Virus record (IMG/VR): IMGVR_UViG_3300042868_010462
Location: 83,875-147,874 of that record
DNA length: 64,000 nucleotides
Source: a virus
Direction: 5' to 3' (one strand)
The position numbers and the translations under genes were made by a program. Shown here one piece after another: positions 13,663-22,829 of the stretch (position 1 is the first letter of the stretch; each line of letters opens with the position of its first letter). The notes under the pieces are model-generated. The model was given only the letters and a program-made list of their open reading frames with translations, did no database searches and had not been told where the DNA came from.

Positions 13663-15378
13663 TTATTTTTTTCCAAAAATACTTGATAAAACATTTCCAC
13701 CTTTACCTTCTAGGTATGGACAAACAATTTTATCACCAATAAAGTTCTTAATTGATTGGAATATTTCACTTTCTTCACCTAATTCGAATAGAGTGTTTTC
13801 GATAAAACTTCCAACCATAGTTTTTCCACCAATACTTTTTGTCGCTTCAGCCGCAATAGTTTCCATTACACTTTTTGTGATTAAACCTGAAACAAATCTA
13901 CAATCACTTAATTTAGGGAAGTCAGCTGGTGTTAGGTTTGTAATTGTTTTTAAAATTAAAGTACCCAAAGTTCCTTTAGGGTCGATACCCATTGTTTTTA
14001 GGATACCACCTGCTATAGTTTCAATAACGGTTGACATTAAACCTCCACCTGCAGCACCCTTTAGACCTGATAAAAAGTCACCACCTTTTCCACTTGTAAA
14101 AAAATTAGTGAGGTTTGATAATAAACCCATCTGTTCACTGATTATCATTTCATCAAACCCCTCGTTTCTCAATCTTACCATTTCACCCAATAAACAATCA
14201 GCTAATAGTTCAATATCCTTTCTATTCTTTACCTCAATACTTTCGAAAATGAATTCAATTCTTTTTCTTACTTCTCTTCCTTCAGTAATAAACTTCTTTG
14301 TTTTTTGAATTTTCAATCTTGTTAAACTTTCTGATACTAGTGTAGAAAGTTCATCATTCTTTGATTCTTTAAGGCTATAATTTAATATATTACCTTGTCC
14401 ACCTCTAATTTTTATTCGTTGCATATATTGTATTTTATCTTTAAGACCAGGAAAATTTATTGCAGTTGAACAATTTCTTACAATTGGTTTTATTTTGTCA
14501 ATAGTGTTTTGGTTAATTGGAATTTCTTTTTGAATCAATTCGTAATAGGACAAAATTAGGTTTCTACAATCTTTTTTGTTAGCCCCTTTACCTAGTTTTT
14601 CTACCAATGATAAGGTTTTACTATAAATCTGTTTAGGGGAAAAATCAGACATAGGCTTACAAAGTTTAGTACCTTTTTCAAAGTAATCAGGATACTTAAT
14701 GTCGATGTCGATAATGTCGTCAGGTCCCTTTTCAGGTTCAGGTACTGAACAAATCTCGTACCCCGAAAACTCAGGAAGTGCTAAAATTCTTATTTGTTCA
14801 TCTTCCATTTTTTTAATTCCAACCCCCTTCTTTTTAGTTTTCCACATATAGAATGGTCTATTAGAACTAACTAAATCATCCATATATTGTTGTAATCCTT
14901 TTACAACATTATAATACATACCACCAGGTTTTAAGTCTGGGTCTTTCGCAACATCAGTTATATCATAATTTAATATGCCATTACCTTGTACACTTGCAAA
15001 TTGTTTCCAACCTAAACTATTTTCTAAAGCTGATAACAATTCTTGTTGAACTTTTGATGTCTCAGGATTTGTTCGTTCTAACAAAGCATAACAACTCCAT
15101 TTTGAAGTTCTAGCTACTTTACCTGTTTTATCATTTGTTGTACGATATTCTAAAGTGTAATCTGGTTTGTAATAAACAAACTTGTTGTTCGCGTTTTCAG
15201 GTTTTTTACTCAAAGCCGAAATAACTAATTCATTTGTTTCTGGATGTTGAGTAATTACATATCCTTCAGGGAAACAATTCGCCGCGGCAGCTGCTCTCAA
15301 AACTGGGTTTTCTATAGCTTTGAACTTTTCTAAAGGTTCATCTTGTTTATATTGTTCGAAAATTTTATACTTATTCAT
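13663..15378 (-). CDS. Large virion-type protein, N-terminal tag
   Basis: 571 residues. Starts MNKYKIFEQYKQ, which fits an I-x-E cleavage site after residue 8 (KIFE|Q). The middle carries a second candidate site (KKFITE|G). The C-terminal ~410-571 is Gly-rich and amphipathic (GGDFLSGLKGAAGGGLMSTV, TMGIDPKGTLGTLILKTI), suggesting membrane interaction. Last gene of the operon. Probably a packaged or structural protein; no homologue recognised. Confidence 0.6.
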   Translation of the reverse strand: MNKYKIFEQYKQDEPLEKFKAIENPVLRAAAAANCFPEGYVITQHPETNELVISALSKKPENANNKFVYYKPDYTLEYRTTNDKTGKVARTSKWSCYALLERTNPETSKVQQELLSALENSLGWKQFASVQGNGILNYDITDVAKDPDLKPGGMYYNVVKGLQQYMDDLVSSNRPFYMWKTKKKGVGIKKMEDEQIRILALPEFSGYEICSVPEPEKGPDDIIDIDIKYPDYFEKGTKLCKPMSDFSPKQIYSKTLSLVEKLGKGANKKDCRNLILSYYELIQKEIPINQNTIDKIKPIVRNCSTAINFPGLKDKIQYMQRIKIRGGQGNILNYSLKESKNDELSTLVSESLTRLKIQKTKKFITEGREVRKRIEFIFESIEVKNRKDIELLADCLLGEMVRLRNEGFDEMIISEQMGLLSNLTNFFTSGKGGDFLSGLKGAAGGGLMSTVIETIAGGILKTMGIDPKGTLGTLILKTITNLTPADFPKLSDCRFVSGLITKSVMETIAAEATKSIGGKTMVGSFIENTLFELGEESEIFQSIKNFIGDKIVCPYLEGKGGNVLSSIFGKK

Positions 15379-15391
15379 ATCCTAATTTAAC

Positions 15392-15399
15392 TATAAATA
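15392..15399 (-). promoter_or_regulatory. TATTTATA late-type box
   Basis: TATTTATA on the minus strand in the 21-base gap, 13 bases before ATG 15378; an extra start within the operon. Confidence 0.55.
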
Positions 15400-16938
15400 T
15401 TATATGTCTTTTGCAAATCCTGCTGTAGGTAATGCAGAACCTTCAGGTGCAGCACCACAATCTTTCATAATTTTATCATATACTGATGTTGTAAGGATTT
15501 CACCATAACCCTTTTCCACCATTTTTTCTTTTAATGTTGGTGTAAACTTACCATCAATTGTGACTTCCAAACAACTTTGGACTCTCTTTATTTTATCATT
15601 AATACAACCAACTTCAAATGGGAAATCATCACATTTATTATACATAATTTGTTTTTTCAGTCCATCAGGTCCTAACAGAGCACCAAATAAACCTAATGAT
15701 TTTTTTTCAGATTCACCAGATTTAACTTTTCCATCTGGTGTACAAGAATATGATGAAACCTCCTCAGTTTTGGGGTCAATTTTTTTACCATTATCAAACC
15801 ACACAAAACCACCACCTTCATAAACTATAGTACCATCACTTGTTTTCTTTTGTTTTACATTCTTAGACAACGCAACACAAGGATATTTTTTCCAACTTTC
15901 AGGCACGTCTTTAAGTAATTCAGTAGCTGACTTAGATTTTTCAGATTTCTTAGTTTCTTTATTAGCGGCCTTTTGTCCCGCTGAAATATCTGAACTTATT
16001 TTAGTAAGACCATTATACGCATATTTTGCCATATCACCTAACCATTTTATACCTAACTTACTTGAAAAGTAAGCTACACTTTCACCAATATAAGTTGCTA
16101 ATTTTCCAATACCTTTAGAAATTGTTTGGATTACTTTTCCAAATGTGCCCTTCCCGGCCAACGTTCCTAATCCATAAAAGTTAGTCAAACCTTTTGTATA
16201 TGCTCCTAAACCTTTAGCTAAAGCTGGTGCCAATAATGATACAATATCAACTATGATATCTGAAATACTCCATTTTTTTCCAGACATCATTTTATAGATA
16301 TCATAAATTAATAACGCTCCAAAAATTATTACGTTAGGGATTGTTCCTATTACAGGGATGAATGATACACCAGTCAAAACAGCTACCCCCAAAAATGAGG
16401 TTGCGATTGTTCTTAAACCTTCCATAAAACAATCAATATATCCACTACCTTTAGCACAAGTAAATGCTTTTGAAATCGTAGATTTTATATTATCCCAACC
16501 CCATTGTAACCAAGTTCTTTCTAATATTAGTGAGTCAATCAACCTTTCAGCATATAAAGTATTTAAACCTTTCCAACTATTTTCAAAAACTTTTCTTAAA
16601 TCAGTTCTATCTGAACTTTCATTGATAAACAAAAGATTTTTTCCATATTTATTTTCCCACTCATTAATCACAGAAATTTGATTTTTGATACTCCCAATAT
16701 TCATTGATTCATATAGGAACTTTCTTGCGGAATAAATATAATCATTCTCATTTATCAATCCCATATCAAATTTAACTTGGAGATTTTCCTTTAAAATATC
16801 GAGACCTAATTTTAGATTCTGAGAGTTATATTCGAGGATATTTTCATTTTCATCTAATGAAATTTTTACAATACCTTTATCAGTGAAAAAATATTGTAAA
16901 TCATATGTTATACTTTGTATTTTTAATTCCGTATTCAT
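15400..16938 (-). CDS. Large membrane-active protein with peptidoglycan-binding-like end
   Basis: 512 residues. No short tag, but I/L-x-E sites occur near residues 75 (LYE|S) and 105 (INE|S). Residues ~165-270 are strongly hydrophobic (FLGVAVLTGVSFIPVIGTIP, VIIFGALLIYDIY), consistent with membrane insertion. The C-terminus has a peptidoglycan-binding-like helix repeat (IKRVQSCLEVTIDGKFTPTL). The layout suggests a protein delivered to the cell envelope. Shares organisation with the 488-residue protein of the same operon. Confidence 0.6.
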   Translation of the reverse strand: MNTELKIQSITYDLQYFFTDKGIVKISLDENENILEYNSQNLKLGLDILKENLQVKFDMGLINENDYIYSARKFLYESMNIGSIKNQISVINEWENKYGKNLLFINESSDRTDLRKVFENSWKGLNTLYAERLIDSLILERTWLQWGWDNIKSTISKAFTCAKGSGYIDCFMEGLRTIATSFLGVAVLTGVSFIPVIGTIPNVIIFGALLIYDIYKMMSGKKWSISDIIVDIVSLLAPALAKGLGAYTKGLTNFYGLGTLAGKGTFGKVIQTISKGIGKLATYIGESVAYFSSKLGIKWLGDMAKYAYNGLTKISSDISAGQKAANKETKKSEKSKSATELLKDVPESWKKYPCVALSKNVKQKKTSDGTIVYEGGGFVWFDNGKKIDPKTEEVSSYSCTPDGKVKSGESEKKSLGLFGALLGPDGLKKQIMYNKCDDFPFEVGCINDKIKRVQSCLEVTIDGKFTPTLKEKMVEKGYGEILTTSVYDKIMKDCGAAPEGSALPTAGFAKDI

Positions 16939-16941
16939 TGT

Positions 16942-17187
16942 CTAAAGTAGTGTATTTGCTTTACCTCTCGTTATTTTATAGACATCTCTCCATTTAGTTA
17001 AACCAATGGGATTTGCTAAACCCCTTGTTGCGCCTGATTCCCACTTAGTAACGGTTGGGTATTTTGTACCTCCACCAGTACCACCTCCACCTGCTGGTGC
17101 GTCTTGTTCATCAATTTCACCATCATTTTTTTTGGTTGTGTATCTTTTCATCAAAGAAATAAGAGTATCTATTTCGTATTGTCCCAT
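16942..17187 (-). CDS. Small tagged protein (81 aa)
   Basis: The N-terminal ~25 residues are helical and end in EIDE|Q, an I-x-E site. Then comes a Gly-rich linker (APAGGGGTGGGTKYP) and a basic C-terminus. Stop and start overlap by one base with the next gene. Probably an internal head protein; unrecognised. Confidence 0.55.
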   Translation of the reverse strand: MGQYEIDTLISLMKRYTTKKNDGEIDEQDAPAGGGGTGGGTKYPTVTKWESGATRGLANPIGLTKWRDVYKITRGKANTLL

Positions 17188-17495
17188 TAAAAAATTTCAG
17201 GTTTAGGTAATTTATCTATAAATAGAACGAAATATTCATTTAGGAATGAAAGGATTTCATTTTCATCAACAAATAAGTCATCATCCTCAAAATCTTCATA
17301 ATATTCATCATTATCTTCTTCAAATAATTCATCAGGTATATCATTATGAAATTTATAACCAAAATCAGAAATGTCGATAAATGGTATTTTTGTCTCTCTA
17401 CACATTTCTTCAGAATCAGTGTTAGTTCTAAAAGTAACTTCTAATACTTCTTCCAAATTATTCAGATGAAATGTTATTACTTCTACAATTTCCAT
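17187..17495 (-). CDS. Acidic hypothetical protein (102 aa)
   Basis: Very acidic middle (FEEDNDEYYEDFEDDDLFVDEN) flanked by two hydrophobic helix/strand parts. Next to another highly acidic protein in the same operon. Unrecognised; could be a chaperone-like or DNA-mimic protein, without evidence. Confidence 0.6.
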   Translation of the reverse strand: MEIVEVITFHLNNLEEVLEVTFRTNTDSEEMCRETKIPFIDISDFGYKFHNDIPDELFEEDNDEYYEDFEDDDLFVDENEILSFLNEYFVLFIDKLPKPEIF

Positions 17496-17496
17496 T

Positions 17497-18033
17497 TTAG
17501 TAATTTTTAAATTTTTTAAACATTTCTAATGTTTTGTTGACTTGCTCTTGTAATGGTTCAACCATCTCCTCATCTAAATTTTCGTCAAAACCCAATACTG
17601 AAATTTTACTGAATGATGGTTCATCATCTTCATCATCAAAATGTAATTCATATGTAACCTCGTCATCTTCATCATCAAATGTTCCGTGTTCCATATCAGA
17701 ACTACTATCACCAATCATATCTCTACCATCAAAACCAACATATTCTGACTCAAATTCATCATCAGGGCCACCAAAATCAAATGAAATATCAGGTAAGTAT
17801 TTTGCACCTGTCATTGCATCAGATTCGTTGATATTCATATTTGTATATGTTTTGACAACACCCTTGTTACTTACAGTAAGACCTTGTTTGTCATTTGCAA
17901 AATCTTGGACATATAATGGTTGTTGATTTATTTGTTGTCCATATGTGGTCACGAAACCATCATAAACCTTTCTGTGTTGGTCTAAAATATCATTTCGTTC
18001 TGCTTGGTTCATTTTGAAAAAATAAGCGTTCAT
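17497..18033 (-). CDS. Acidic protein with tag-like N-terminus (178 aa)
   Basis: Starts MNAYFFKMNQAERNDILDQH, matching the tag class of the gene at 47863 (EEKNRILEQ) but with D where the cleavage Glu would be. The remainder is rich in Asp/Glu (DDEDDEVTYELHFDDEDDE). Third gene of the operon. Unrecognised. Confidence 0.6.
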   Translation of the reverse strand: MNAYFFKMNQAERNDILDQHRKVYDGFVTTYGQQINQQPLYVQDFANDKQGLTVSNKGVVKTYTNMNINESDAMTGAKYLPDISFDFGGPDDEFESEYVGFDGRDMIGDSSSDMEHGTFDDEDDEVTYELHFDDEDDEPSFSKISVLGFDENLDEEMVEPLQEQVNKTLEMFKKFKNY

Positions 18034-18036
18034 ATT

Positions 18037-19503
18037 TTAAATTTTATTAAGTTGATTTTGTATTTCCTGAGAATTAGGAATATTTTTTGTTTTTAGTAAT
18101 TCAGCTATTTTTTTCGCTGTCAATCTATCCATTTTACCAATTGAGGTTGTTAATCCATTATCTGTTTGGAATTTTTTTAATTGTTCTTGTGTTTCAGCAC
18201 CAAATTTTCCATCCGCACCAAATCTAGCTAACTTATATCCTAACAATTGTAACCCATCTTGGAATGTTTTTACATTCCCTTGAATAGTGTAAGCACCAGT
18301 ATCACCTTCAAATTCAGCAACCTCTTCACCCATAAATGCTAATGATTCTGCAGATGTTTGGTCAGGGTTAGCATCAGGTATACTATTTAGTATATCATAA
18401 TTTATATCACTACCATCACTATTTAACAAATCAGCAGTTCTTTTGACAAAAAATGGAACTGCAACAGAATACCCTCTTCTACTCCAAGGTGCTCCAATGG
18501 CATCTTTCGTAAATTTCTCGATAGACATTTCTGCGGGTATTTTTTCACCATTTTTTGAAATATAAGTAACAAGTACTTTAGAATCGGTGACATTATCAAT
18601 CATTATTTTGTCCGTTTTGAAGGCAGCACCTTTTAAACGATAAGTTTTACCAGGAACAAACCCCAACTTCCTCAAAAAAAGAGGACCACTTTTTATTTTT
18701 GGTAATTTTTTAAAGAAGTTTTGCAACCTAACTTTAAGTTGTTTACTTAATGTTAGTTGTCCTAGTTCTTTTGCTGTTGTTTTCAACAAACCAGGTTTTT
18801 TAACAACATCATCGGCAGTGGCTTTAACTCCAGGTGTTTTTGTACCTTTAGCTTTTGCCAAAACACCATCAAAAATAGTTTTTACTCTATCGTAAAATTT
18901 TTGAATATACTTGGATATATTATCTCCATGTTTACCTAAAATATTTCTAGCTAACTTTGATTGTAATGCTTTTTGAAGTAAATTTTTTATACCACCAAGA
19001 ATTGTTCCTAAATTTTTTCCAATAATTTCTAACGCGCCCAAAACAGCCTTTGAAGCAAATCCTCTACCTGTTTTTATTGCATTTTTTAAAACTGGGGCAA
19101 CAGCTTGTAGTGGACCGGGTAATATTACAAAAGCAAAAGTTATTGCTGCCATAGTGTATAGTGAATCTCTCTCCTCAGCAGGTTTAAATTGAGCTTCTAT
19201 AATGTAACTGAGGGCATTCAAAGCATCTACGATAGCTCCTGAACCGGGAATTACGAAGTCCATTCCAGCAGACAATAAATCAGCCCCTGTATGAAGAATA
19301 TCACTGATACTCCAACCTTCCATAATTGGAACTTCTTCACCTGTTTGACAAGAATATATTTTGTTTTCATACATAATATATTTTCCATCAGGTGTGTACT
19401 TACACTCTAACAATTTTTGTAAAGGTCTTACCTCATCCTTTACGATACCATATAAATTTAAAATATGACTTCTATCTGATTCAGAAATTATAAACTTTTG
19501 CAT
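18037..19503 (-). CDS. Tagged protein with C-terminal peptidoglycan-binding domain
   Basis: 488 residues. Tag MQKFIISE|SDRSHIL. A hydrophobic region ~75-180 includes ITFAFVILPGPLQAVAPVL. A compact domain follows at ~280-340, then at ~415-480 a PG_binding_1-like domain (TFQDGLQLLGY...GADGKFGAETQEQLKKFQ). First gene of the six-gene operon. Probably virion-associated, acting at the host wall during entry. Confidence 0.7.
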   Translation of the reverse strand: MQKFIISESDRSHILNLYGIVKDEVRPLQKLLECKYTPDGKYIMYENKIYSCQTGEEVPIMEGWSISDILHTGADLLSAGMDFVIPGSGAIVDALNALSYIIEAQFKPAEERDSLYTMAAITFAFVILPGPLQAVAPVLKNAIKTGRGFASKAVLGALEIIGKNLGTILGGIKNLLQKALQSKLARNILGKHGDNISKYIQKFYDRVKTIFDGVLAKAKGTKTPGVKATADDVVKKPGLLKTTAKELGQLTLSKQLKVRLQNFFKKLPKIKSGPLFLRKLGFVPGKTYRLKGAAFKTDKIMIDNVTDSKVLVTYISKNGEKIPAEMSIEKFTKDAIGAPWSRRGYSVAVPFFVKRTADLLNSDGSDINYDILNSIPDANPDQTSAESLAFMGEEVAEFEGDTGAYTIQGNVKTFQDGLQLLGYKLARFGADGKFGAETQEQLKKFQTDNGLTTSIGKMDRLTAKKIAELLKTKNIPNSQEIQNQLNKI

Positions 19504-19516
19504 ATTGTTTTTTTTT

Positions 19517-19524
19517 AATAAATA
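19517..19524 (-). promoter_or_regulatory. TATTTATT late-type box for the 19.5-13.7 kb operon
   Basis: TATTTATT on the minus strand, 13 bases before ATG 19503. Confidence 0.55.
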
Positions 19525-19544
19525 CTATAAACTATTTTGTTTAA

Positions 19545-19841
19545 TCAAATGTTATCCAATAATTGTTTTTTTGTTATGGTATAACTTTCTTCTATTTTTT
19601 TCTTTTTCTTTTTTTTGTTAAAATCTTTTTCATACATCCACTTATCAGCATCTTCTAATAAATTATAAGTTCTGCCATTATCCCATTTGACATTATATTG
19701 TTTGTGTCCAAACACAACTACATATGGATTATTAAACTTATCTATAGGAACAACAACACCTCCTTCGTAAGTCATATTTGGTTCACCTTCCATAGTTAGT
19801 AGAATAACTCTATCACCAACCTTTAATTCTGGATTAATCAT
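19545..19841 (-). CDS. KOW/SH3-like small protein
   Basis: 98 residues. The N-terminal half (LKVGDRVILLTMEG...GGVVVPIDKF...YVVVFGHKQYNVKW) is a small barrel-like fold. A seven-Lys run (KKKKKKK) separates it from a C-terminal IEE|SYTITKKQLLDNI that resembles the I/L-x-E tags but at the wrong end. Divergent from 19885, sharing a palindromic promoter. Confidence 0.6.
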   Translation of the reverse strand: MINPELKVGDRVILLTMEGEPNMTYEGGVVVPIDKFNNPYVVVFGHKQYNVKWDNGRTYNLLEDADKWMYEKDFNKKKKKKKIEESYTITKKQLLDNI

Positions 19842-19856
19842 AATTTTAGTTTTGTA

Positions 19857-19870
19857 TATAAATATTTATA
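19857..19870. promoter_or_regulatory. Palindromic divergent late-type promoter
   Basis: TATAAATATTTATA is a perfect 14-bp palindrome that provides TATTTATA on both strands, 15 bases before ATG 19841 (minus) and 14 before ATG 19885 (plus). Confidence 0.6.
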
Positions 19871-19884
19871 CAATATTTATTATT

Positions 19885-20508
19885 ATGAAAATTATAATCA
19901 CCGAACAACAAAAAAGAATAATTATCACTGAAAGTACTGGTGAGGAACTTGGTAATTTAATCAAACAAAATACTGAAAGGGTAAAAAAAATTGTAAATGA
20001 AGCTCAAGACCAAATTGGTATGAACTTACAATTTTTATTAACTTGGGGTGCTGGTATTGGTGGTTTTATGGGTCCTGTTGAAGATTTCGTAAGAGGAAAA
20101 TATCCTGAGATTGATGAGAACGAGTTAGTTTTAATTTTGATTGGTATAATTGCAACATATTTTATAGACAACAAAAAAATTGTTACAAAAATCTATACAA
20201 AAATACAAGAGGATGGTTTGAGTGGGATTTTTGATAGAATATTGAAAAAAACTGATACATTCACAAATACATTTATCAATTTTATTGATAGCTTGGGTTT
20301 AACTTTCCACAAAATAACAAATATGTTAAGCTATACTTTTATTATCCCAATATTACCTATGATATATCAAATGGTTGAAGATGGAAGTACTGAAAATGTG
20401 GATTTGAAACAATTAGCTATCAGAATTATTAGTTTTACAGGTTTAACACTTTCAGGTATCATCTTCAAAGAATTATTATCCAAATTAGTTAAAAGATTCA
20501 AATCATAA
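19885..20508 (+). CDS. Tagged integral membrane protein
   Basis: 207 residues from ATG 19885; upstream in-frame codons overlap the promoter palindrome, so this start is chosen. Tag MKIIITE|QQKRIIITE|S has two tandem candidate sites. Membrane segments at ~48-65, ~82-100, ~142-165 and ~180-198. If packaged in the head it would be an unusual membrane passenger; it may otherwise be a late inner-membrane protein. Confidence 0.65.
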   Translation: MKIIITEQQKRIIITESTGEELGNLIKQNTERVKKIVNEAQDQIGMNLQFLLTWGAGIGGFMGPVEDFVRGKYPEIDENELVLILIGIIATYFIDNKKIVTKIYTKIQEDGLSGIFDRILKKTDTFTNTFINFIDSLGLTFHKITNMLSYTFIIPILPMIYQMVEDGSTENVDLKQLAIRIISFTGLTLSGIIFKELLSKLVKRFKS

Positions 20509-20560
20509 TATTTGAGTTTTCAAGATTTATATTTTATCCTTAAATCAAAAAGGATAAATT

Positions 20561-21586
20561 ATGCAAAAATTCGACTTTAAGGACATTACACTAGTTCCTG
20601 AAACAATTTCCACAATATCATCAAGAAGTGAAATTAATATTTTCACACCAGAGGGGTCTCTCCCAATCATAGTTAGTCCAATGGACACTGTAGTTAACAA
20701 AGAAAATTACGAAATATTCCTAGATGAAAACCTTGAGGTATGTTTACCTAGAGGTGAAAGGCCATACTACGACAATACATTTTGGTCAATTTCTTTATCA
20801 GACTTTGAATTAATGATACATAAACATAAAACTTATGGTACTATGGTTCATCAAAAAAGGATATTGGTTGATATTGCAAATGGTCATATGTCAAAACTAT
20901 ATGACTTGTGTAAGTATTTCACTGAAAATATGAAAAGTACAAACCAATTAATGATTGGAAATATTGCAAATCCTAATACATACGAGTTATTTGCCGAACT
21001 TGGTGTCGATTATATTAGAGTTGGTATTGGTGGTGGTTCAGGATGTTTAACTTCAGCAAATACTGGTGTGCATTATCCAATGGCTTCTTTAATATCAGAG
21101 TGTTATAACATCAAAAAGAAAAGAGGTTATACAACAAATATTGTTGCTGATGGTGGATTTAGAAACTATGATGATATTATCAAAGCATTAGCCCTTGGTG
21201 CCGATTATGTGATGTTAGGTGGAGTATTAAACAAAACATTGGAATCTTGTTCTCCTGTTTATTTAGGTAAACTCATTCCATTAAATGAAAATACCTCCAA
21301 ATATGTTTGGAATAATTTCAAATTCCTTAGAAAGTTTATGTATAAGAAATTTAGAGGAATGAGTACAAAAGAAGTACAAAGAAAGTGGGGTAAAAATAAG
21401 TTGATTACATCTGAGGGTATTACGAAATACAATAAGGTAGAATATACATTAGATAAATGGATTGAAAATCTTGTAGACTATCTAAAATCAGCAATGTCTT
21501 ATACTAATTCAAAAACACTTGAGGAGCTCAAAGAAACCGAATATGTGTTTATAACAGAAAATGCTTTGAAAAGATTTAATAAGTAA
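20561..21586 (+). CDS. IMP dehydrogenase / GMP reductase family protein
   Basis: 341 residues. The family opening FDFKDITLVPETISTISSR is followed by LPIIVSPMDTVV. The catalytic-Cys loop is GIGGGSGCLTSANTGVHYP (normally GPGSxCTTR) and the phosphate loop is VADGGFRNYDDIIKALALGADYVMLGG. The CBS domain of typical IMPDH is absent, as in GMP reductases. The Cys is retained but the loop is divergent. It would act on purine nucleotide pools, interconverting IMP, XMP or GMP. Has its own terminator. Confidence 0.85.
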   Translation: MQKFDFKDITLVPETISTISSRSEINIFTPEGSLPIIVSPMDTVVNKENYEIFLDENLEVCLPRGERPYYDNTFWSISLSDFELMIHKHKTYGTMVHQKRILVDIANGHMSKLYDLCKYFTENMKSTNQLMIGNIANPNTYELFAELGVDYIRVGIGGGSGCLTSANTGVHYPMASLISECYNIKKKRGYTTNIVADGGFRNYDDIIKALALGADYVMLGGVLNKTLESCSPVYLGKLIPLNENTSKYVWNNFKFLRKFMYKKFRGMSTKEVQRKWGKNKLITSEGITKYNKVEYTLDKWIENLVDYLKSAMSYTNSKTLEELKETEYVFITENALKRFNK

Positions 21587-21588
21587 TA

Positions 21589-21864
21589 TCAAACAAAGGT
21601 AATCAGGACTTTTAATTCTTGATTACCTTTTATTACTCTATGATATACACCTTCAGGTATATAATACTTTTCACCAATAACTAATTTTTTAGGGAATTCG
21701 TTGTCCATTTGTAAAAACCAATCATCCCCATCCAATATTTCAACTAATCTATTTTCCCTATCACGATGCCATTTTAATTCCTCATCGTCAACATCAGGTG
21801 AAAATGTTCTTAATCGTTTATTACCAATTATTTCTTGTTCGAAAGGTAGTTTTTCCATTACCAA
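21589..21864 (-). CDS. Cupin-like protein (91 aa)
   Basis: Pattern of a small cupin: WHRDRENRLVEILDGDDWFLQ...LVIGEKYYIPEGVYHRVIKG, with His in WHRD and YHRV as possible metal ligands. Overlaps the end of the upstream gene by 7 bases. Function unknown. Confidence 0.6.
   Translation of the reverse strand: MVMEKLPFEQEIIGNKRLRTFSPDVDDEELKWHRDRENRLVEILDGDDWFLQMDNEFPKKLVIGEKYYIPEGVYHRVIKGNQELKVLITFV
21596..21634 (+). terminator. Terminator of the IMPDH-like gene, inside a coding end
   Basis: GGTAATCA/TGATTACC hairpin plus T-run downstream of 21586. It overlaps the last codons of the convergent cupin-like gene, so one stretch is both coding and terminating. Confidence 0.65.
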
Positions 21865-22484
21865 CTAGCACTTGACTTTAAACCCAATTTTTTTGCGTGT
21901 CGACCAACATTACAACTCCAATAACCAGCAGTTGTTCTATCTTTCTTTTGGTCACACTTATGTCTTGCTCTAAATGATTTTGCTGCTTTTGGATTTCTAT
22001 TTCTCACCTTTAGGTTGGGGTCACCAAATGTTACTTTCTTGATTGTTCCTTTTGGTGTTTTAACATATACCGCAAACTTTTTAGGTCCTCCTGGTGTTCT
22101 AAATGGTGAATTAAGTTTAACATTTTTTCCGTGATGTTTTGCTTCAAACAATAATTCTTCAACTTCCTCTTCATACATTGGAGCATCTAACCATACCTCA
22201 TCCCCATTTTCTAATAAAACTTTTTTACCTAAATCTGACTCAACCAACCAAGTGTCCTCTTCATTCAATTCTATTTTACCATCATAATATAAGTTTCTTA
22301 CCTCATTAATTAACTTAAAATATTTCTCAGAGTATATTCTAAAAATATTTTCATTCAATGGAATCTTATTTTCCAAATGATATTTTAAATCCTCAGAAAT
22401 CATACAATGTTCAGTCAATTTCATTACCGGATTTAGTGATTCTCTTAGAACTTTCTTTATTAAGTTATCTAACTTGGTACTCAT
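21858..22484 (-). CDS. Tagged protein with conserved phage basic Cys domain
   Basis: 208 residues. Tag MSTKLDNLIKKVLRE|S. The C-terminal ~140-208 is a basic domain (KKFAVYVKTPKGTIKKVTFG, RARHKCDQKKDRTTAGYWSC) that I associate with internal or head-linked proteins of many T4-like phages, with conserved Cys and W. A second I/L-x-E (LLFE|A, ~129) sits just before this domain and could release it. Probably DNA-binding head interior protein. Confidence 0.7.
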   Translation of the reverse strand: MSTKLDNLIKKVLRESLNPVMKLTEHCMISEDLKYHLENKIPLNENIFRIYSEKYFKLINEVRNLYYDGKIELNEEDTWLVESDLGKKVLLENGDEVWLDAPMYEEEVEELLFEAKHHGKNVKLNSPFRTPGGPKKFAVYVKTPKGTIKKVTFGDPNLKVRNRNPKAAKSFRARHKCDQKKDRTTAGYWSCNVGRHAKKLGLKSSASW

Positions 22485-22499
22485 ATATTTTGTTTTTAA

Positions 22500-22507
22500 A
22501 ATAAATA
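22500..22507 (-). promoter_or_regulatory. TATTTATT late-type box
   Basis: TATTTATT on the minus strand, 15 bases before ATG 22484. Confidence 0.5.
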
Positions 22508-22548
22508 TCCTTATATTAGTAATGATATTTTATAATCACAATTAATAA

Positions 22549-22779
22549 ATGACTATGTTACTAATTTTATTTTTAATCGTTCATACCTTTATAAGAATAT
22601 ACATTTTTGCTAAAGTATTTTATCTAATGTGTATGACTTATTATTATCCCGAAACATATCCTATTTCATTATTAACTTGGTGGATTTATTTTTTAATTTT
22701 TGATATATGGATTGACCATTTATTGAATAACAAAAAAATAGAAAAAGTAATAGAAAAAAAAGATGAGTCCATCGATTGA
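22549..22779 (+). CDS. Small membrane protein (76 aa)
   Basis: Three hydrophobic stretches (MLLILFLIVHTFIRIYIFA, VFYLMCMTYYY, LLTWWIYFLIFDIWI) then a Lys/Glu-rich tail. Unrecognised. Located between divergent and tagged genes. Confidence 0.55.
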   Translation: MTMLLILFLIVHTFIRIYIFAKVFYLMCMTYYYPETYPISLLTWWIYFLIFDIWIDHLLNNKKIEKVIEKKDESID

Positions 22780-22808
22780 GGGATTTTTTTATTTTGTTAA
22801 TCTTGTTA

Positions 22809-22816
22809 TATTTATA
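22809..22816 (+). promoter_or_regulatory. TATTTATA late-type box
   Basis: TATTTATA, 13 bases before ATG 22830. Confidence 0.55.
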
Positions 22817-22829
22817 AAGAAAAAAGTTT

